Below, one piece after another: positions 6,649 to 9,240 of a stretch of DNA of 9,240 bases. The notes under the pieces were generated by a model that saw only the letters and a list, made by a program, of their open reading frames with translations, did not search any database and was not told where the DNA came from. Position 1 is the first letter of the stretch. The number at the start of each line of letters is the position of its first letter. Position numbers and translations under genes: made by a program. The stretch spans positions 1 to 9,240 of the forward strand of contig JAGWJK010000109.1 in the NCBI GenBank assembly GCA_028865845.1, read 5' to 3'. Source of the DNA: Rhizobiaceae bacterium (GTDB taxonomy: Bacteria; Pseudomonadota; Alphaproteobacteria; Rhizobiales; Rhizobiaceae).

Positions 6649-7392
6649 TCACGAGCGTTCCGGCCGTCCTGCAAATACCCGTTCGAATACCGGAACCGCC
6701 GACATCGCGCGCGGCCAGCCGGCGTAGAAGGCGATATGGGCCAGCACCTCGGATGCTTCCGTCTGCGTCAGGCCGTTATCCATGGCGCGGTTGAGGTGGA
6801 AGGGAAGCTGCTCGGGCTGACCGATCGCGACGAGCGCTGCGACCGTCACCAGGCTCCGGTCGCGTGGTGCGAGCTGCGGCCTAGTCCAGAGATTACCGAA
6901 CAGAACTTGGTTCGTGAGATCGGCAAGCGCCGGTGCGGTCGGCGCTACGGCTTTCTCGACCGTGCCTCTCCGGGCCGCTTCCGCGGCAGCATCCAGTTCG
7001 ATGCGCGGGGAGCTGTCTTCCTGCAGCGGCGCAATCCCTCGCGTTTCGAAAATCTTCTTGGTCTCGGTGACGGCCGACATAGCGTTCGGCCAACCGGAAT
7101 AGAAGGCGAGATGGGTGATCAATTCGCCGATCTCCGCCGGTTGGACGCCATTGTCGAGCGCGCGGCGGACATGCGACCCGATCTGCGGCGTCTTGCCTGT
7201 GGAGACGAGCGTGGCAACCGTCACGAGACTGCGATCGCGAGGCGCGAGCTGCAGTCTCAGCCAGACATCGCCAAACAGCACGTCGTCGGTGAAATGGCCG
7301 AGGCCGGGAGCGATCTCGTAGACGGCCTCCGGCGCGACGCGCGAGCGCGTCGTATCTATTGCGGCGTCGTTTGTGGATGGAATCGTGGTCAA
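6649..7392 (-). CDS. Tandem carboxymuconolactone decarboxylase-like (CMD) protein
   Basis: A 247-residue protein made of two CMD domains. Residues about 39-117 (LFGDVWLRLQLAPRDRSLVT ... AFYSGWPNAMSAV) and 164-242 (LFGNLWTRPQLAPRDRSLVT ... AFYAGWPRAMSAV) are an obvious internal duplication with an offset of 125 residues, joined by an Ala/Glu-rich linker. Each copy keeps the Arg-Asp-Arg motif, a central His and a Glu-x-x-x-His pair (Glu90/His94 in copy 1), as in gamma-carboxymuconolactone decarboxylases. Neither copy has the CxxC of AhpD-type peroxidases, so a peroxidase role is unlikely. The start is a TTG; AGGAGA (7398-7403) lies five bases upstream and no ATG fits. It follows the alcohol dehydrogenase by 60 nt and is probably cotranscribed with it. 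Substrate unknown. Confidence 0.9.
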   Translation of the reverse strand: MTTIPSTNDAAIDTTRSRVAPEAVYEIAPGLGHFTDDVLFGDVWLRLQLAPRDRSLVTVATLVSTGKTPQIGSHVRRALDNGVQPAEIGELITHLAFYSGWPNAMSAVTETKKIFETRGIAPLQEDSSPRIELDAAAEAARRGTVEKAVAPTAPALADLTNQVLFGNLWTRPQLAPRDRSLVTVAALVAIGQPEQLPFHLNRAMDNGLTQTEASEVLAHIAFYAGWPRAMSAVPVFERVFAGRPERS

Positions 7393-7397
7393 GGGAA

Positions 7398-7403
7398 TCT
7401 CCT
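7398..7403 (-). promoter_or_regulatory. Ribosome binding site supporting a TTG start
   Basis: On the minus strand AGGAGA lies five bases before the TTG at 7392-7390. With no ATG or GTG nearby in frame, this site decides the start of the CMD protein. Confidence 0.65.
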
Positions 7404-7411
7404 GGCATGAT

Positions 7412-7439
7412 GCAAGGCCGGCGGGGACACCGGCCTTGC
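7412..7439 (-). terminator. Intercistronic hairpin between the dehydrogenase and CMD genes
   Basis: GCAAGGCCGG (7412-7421) and CCGGCCTTGC (7430-7439) form a perfect 10-bp stem with an 8-base loop. It begins 13 nt after the dehydrogenase stop and ends 8 nt before the CMD ribosome site. No U-run follows on the minus strand. It is therefore more likely an mRNA-stabilising or partial-termination element that sets relative expression inside an operon than a complete terminator. Confidence 0.55.
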
Positions 7440-7452
7440 CGTGAGCGTGTGG

Positions 7453-8469
7453 TCAGACGCGCAGCAGCGTCTTGATCGCGCGGCGTTCGTCCATGGCGCT
7501 GTATCCTTCGGCGACGTCGGCAAGCGGCACTTCGAGGTCGAAGACCTTGCCGGGATTGATGGTGCGGTCGAGAACCAGATCCATCAGGTAAGGCAGGTAA
7601 CGGCGAACGGGAGCCGGGCCGCCAAGCAGGCTCTTCTGCTGCAGGAACAGGTCGCGCCCGTCGAACTGTACGCCATGCGGCACGCCGACAAAGCCGATCT
7701 TGCCGCCGGGGCGCGTGCAGTTCAGCGCCTGCATCATCGATTCCTGCGTACCGACGCATTCCAGCACGCTGTCCGCACCGACGCCGCCGGTGAGCTTCTT
7801 GATCAGCGCGACGCCGTCTTCGCCGCGCTCCGAAACGATGTCCGTCGCGCCGAATTCGAGCGCGACATCCTGGCGGGTCTTGTGACGGCTCATGATGATG
7901 ATCCGCTCGGCACCCATCTGCTTGGCGGAAAGCACGCCCATGAGACCGACCGCGCCATCGCCGACGACGACAGCGGTCGAACCTTCCTGCACGCCGGCCG
8001 CATCGGCTGCGAACCAGCCGGTGCCGAGCACATCAGAGGTTGCTAAGAGGCTCGGGATCAGGTCGTCGGACGGGAGCGCGGCAGTCGCCACAAGTGTGCC
8101 GTCGGCAAGAGGAACACGCGCCAGTGGCGCCTGCGCCCCGGTCATGAACTCGCGCTGCTCACAGGACGACTGGAAGCCGAAACGGCAATGCGGACAGGTA
8201 TTGTCGGACAGGCAGAAGGAGCCAACGACGAATTGACCCGGCCGCACCGTCGTCACCGCGCTGCCGACCTCTTCGACGATGCCGCAATATTCGTGGCCCA
8301 TCGCCCGCGGTCCGTTGACCTCGTTCAGTCCGCGATAGGGCCAGAGGTCCGAACCGCAGATGCAGCTGGCGGAAAGCCGGATGATCGCATCGGTCGGTTT
8401 CAGGATCGTCGGTTCGGCGACCTCGTCGCAGCGAACTTCGCCTGGAGCATGAAGTATTGTTGCCAGCAT
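7453..8469 (-). CDS. Zinc-dependent alcohol dehydrogenase (MDR family)
   Basis: Medium-chain dehydrogenase of 338 residues. Cys38 (CICGSD), His59-Glu60 (MGHEYCG) and probably Asp146 surround the catalytic zinc. The structural-zinc loop reads DNTCPHCRFGFQSSC: Cys92, Cys95 and Cys103 are present, but the position where the first of four Cys is expected (89) is Asp, with Cys86 nearby. The Rossmann motif is GDGAVG (170-175). The second strand ends IIIMSRHK, with Ser-Arg instead of an acidic residue, suggesting NADP(H) preference. The frame opens further upstream at 8523, but the ATG at 8469 has an AAAGGAA ribosome site. It precedes the CMD gene on the same strand and is divergent from an aldo/keto reductase. 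The substrate alcohol or aldehyde is unknown. Confidence 0.92.
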   Translation of the reverse strand: MLATILHAPGEVRCDEVAEPTILKPTDAIIRLSASCICGSDLWPYRGLNEVNGPRAMGHEYCGIVEEVGSAVTTVRPGQFVVGSFCLSDNTCPHCRFGFQSSCEQREFMTGAQAPLARVPLADGTLVATAALPSDDLIPSLLATSDVLGTGWFAADAAGVQEGSTAVVVGDGAVGLMGVLSAKQMGAERIIIMSRHKTRQDVALEFGATDIVSERGEDGVALIKKLTGGVGADSVLECVGTQESMMQALNCTRPGGKIGFVGVPHGVQFDGRDLFLQQKSLLGGPAPVRRYLPYLMDLVLDRTINPGKVFDLEVPLADVAEGYSAMDERRAIKTLLRV

Positions 8470-8531
8470 GTGATGTTCCTTTCGTTGAATATTTCGGCCA
8501 TTCGCCTGGCGCTTGCGTCGCAAGGCGGTGA

Positions 8532-9240
<709 letters not shown>

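Noticed and set aside
6649..7392. AhpD-like alkylhydroperoxidase call for the CMD protein
   Set aside because: The CxxC redox pair required for AhpD activity is absent from both domains.
6736..7410. Plus-strand open frame of 224 codons opposite the CMD gene
   Set aside because: The minus strand shows a clear duplicated CMD protein; the plus frame has no recognisable motif.

Overview
The window looks like chromosomal or accessory DNA of an alphaproteobacterium in the Rhizobium/Agrobacterium group. It is GC-rich, and its genes are typical of rhizobial metabolic accessory regions: LysR regulators, aldo/keto reductases, a zinc alcohol dehydrogenase, a CMD-fold protein and a Gram-negative penicillin V acylase homologue. 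The genus is inferred from gene content and sequence style, not from a marker gene. I see no rRNA, tRNA, CRISPR array, phage module or complete insertion sequence.

Layout. Bases 1-148 hold no gene I can identify; a short open tail and a 10-bp direct repeat are noted. At 149-1054 (-) is a LysR regulator, divergent from a YdbC/PdxI-type aldo/keto reductase at 1172-2044 (+). Their 117-bp shared promoter carries two dyads and a repeated CCAATTGTC. A strong hairpin follows the reductase. An HD-domain phosphohydrolase (2230-2883, +) then converges on an exported choloylglycine hydrolase/penicillin V acylase homologue (2935-4014, -). After a 350-bp promoter region comes a membrane-anchored alpha/beta hydrolase of the Abhydrolase_9 type (4365-6017, +), followed by an SRPBCC/AHSA1-like protein (6135-6578, +). 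A long hairpin at 6593-6629 separates the SRPBCC gene from a convergent minus-strand unit. That unit is a zinc alcohol dehydrogenase (7453-8469) followed by a two-domain carboxymuconolactone-decarboxylase-like protein (6649-7392), with a perfect 10-bp-arm hairpin between them. Divergent from the dehydrogenase, a second aldo/keto reductase starts at 8760 and runs off the right edge.

How the genes may work together. The right-hand third (dehydrogenase, CMD protein, aldo/keto reductase) looks like a carbonyl or aldehyde redox module sharing one divergent control region. That region contains the most striking structure in the window: a 35-bp near-perfect palindrome whose core fits the LysR T-N11-A box, nested inside a second pair of arms with the same centre (8633-8703). 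The left-hand LysR/reductase pair is a classical autoregulated divergent unit. The central hydrolases (HD, acylase, Abhydrolase_9) are on separate transcription units and show no obvious shared pathway. No clearly new system is evident. The best leads are the concentric operator, the likely quorum-quenching type acylase, and several family members with altered key residues.
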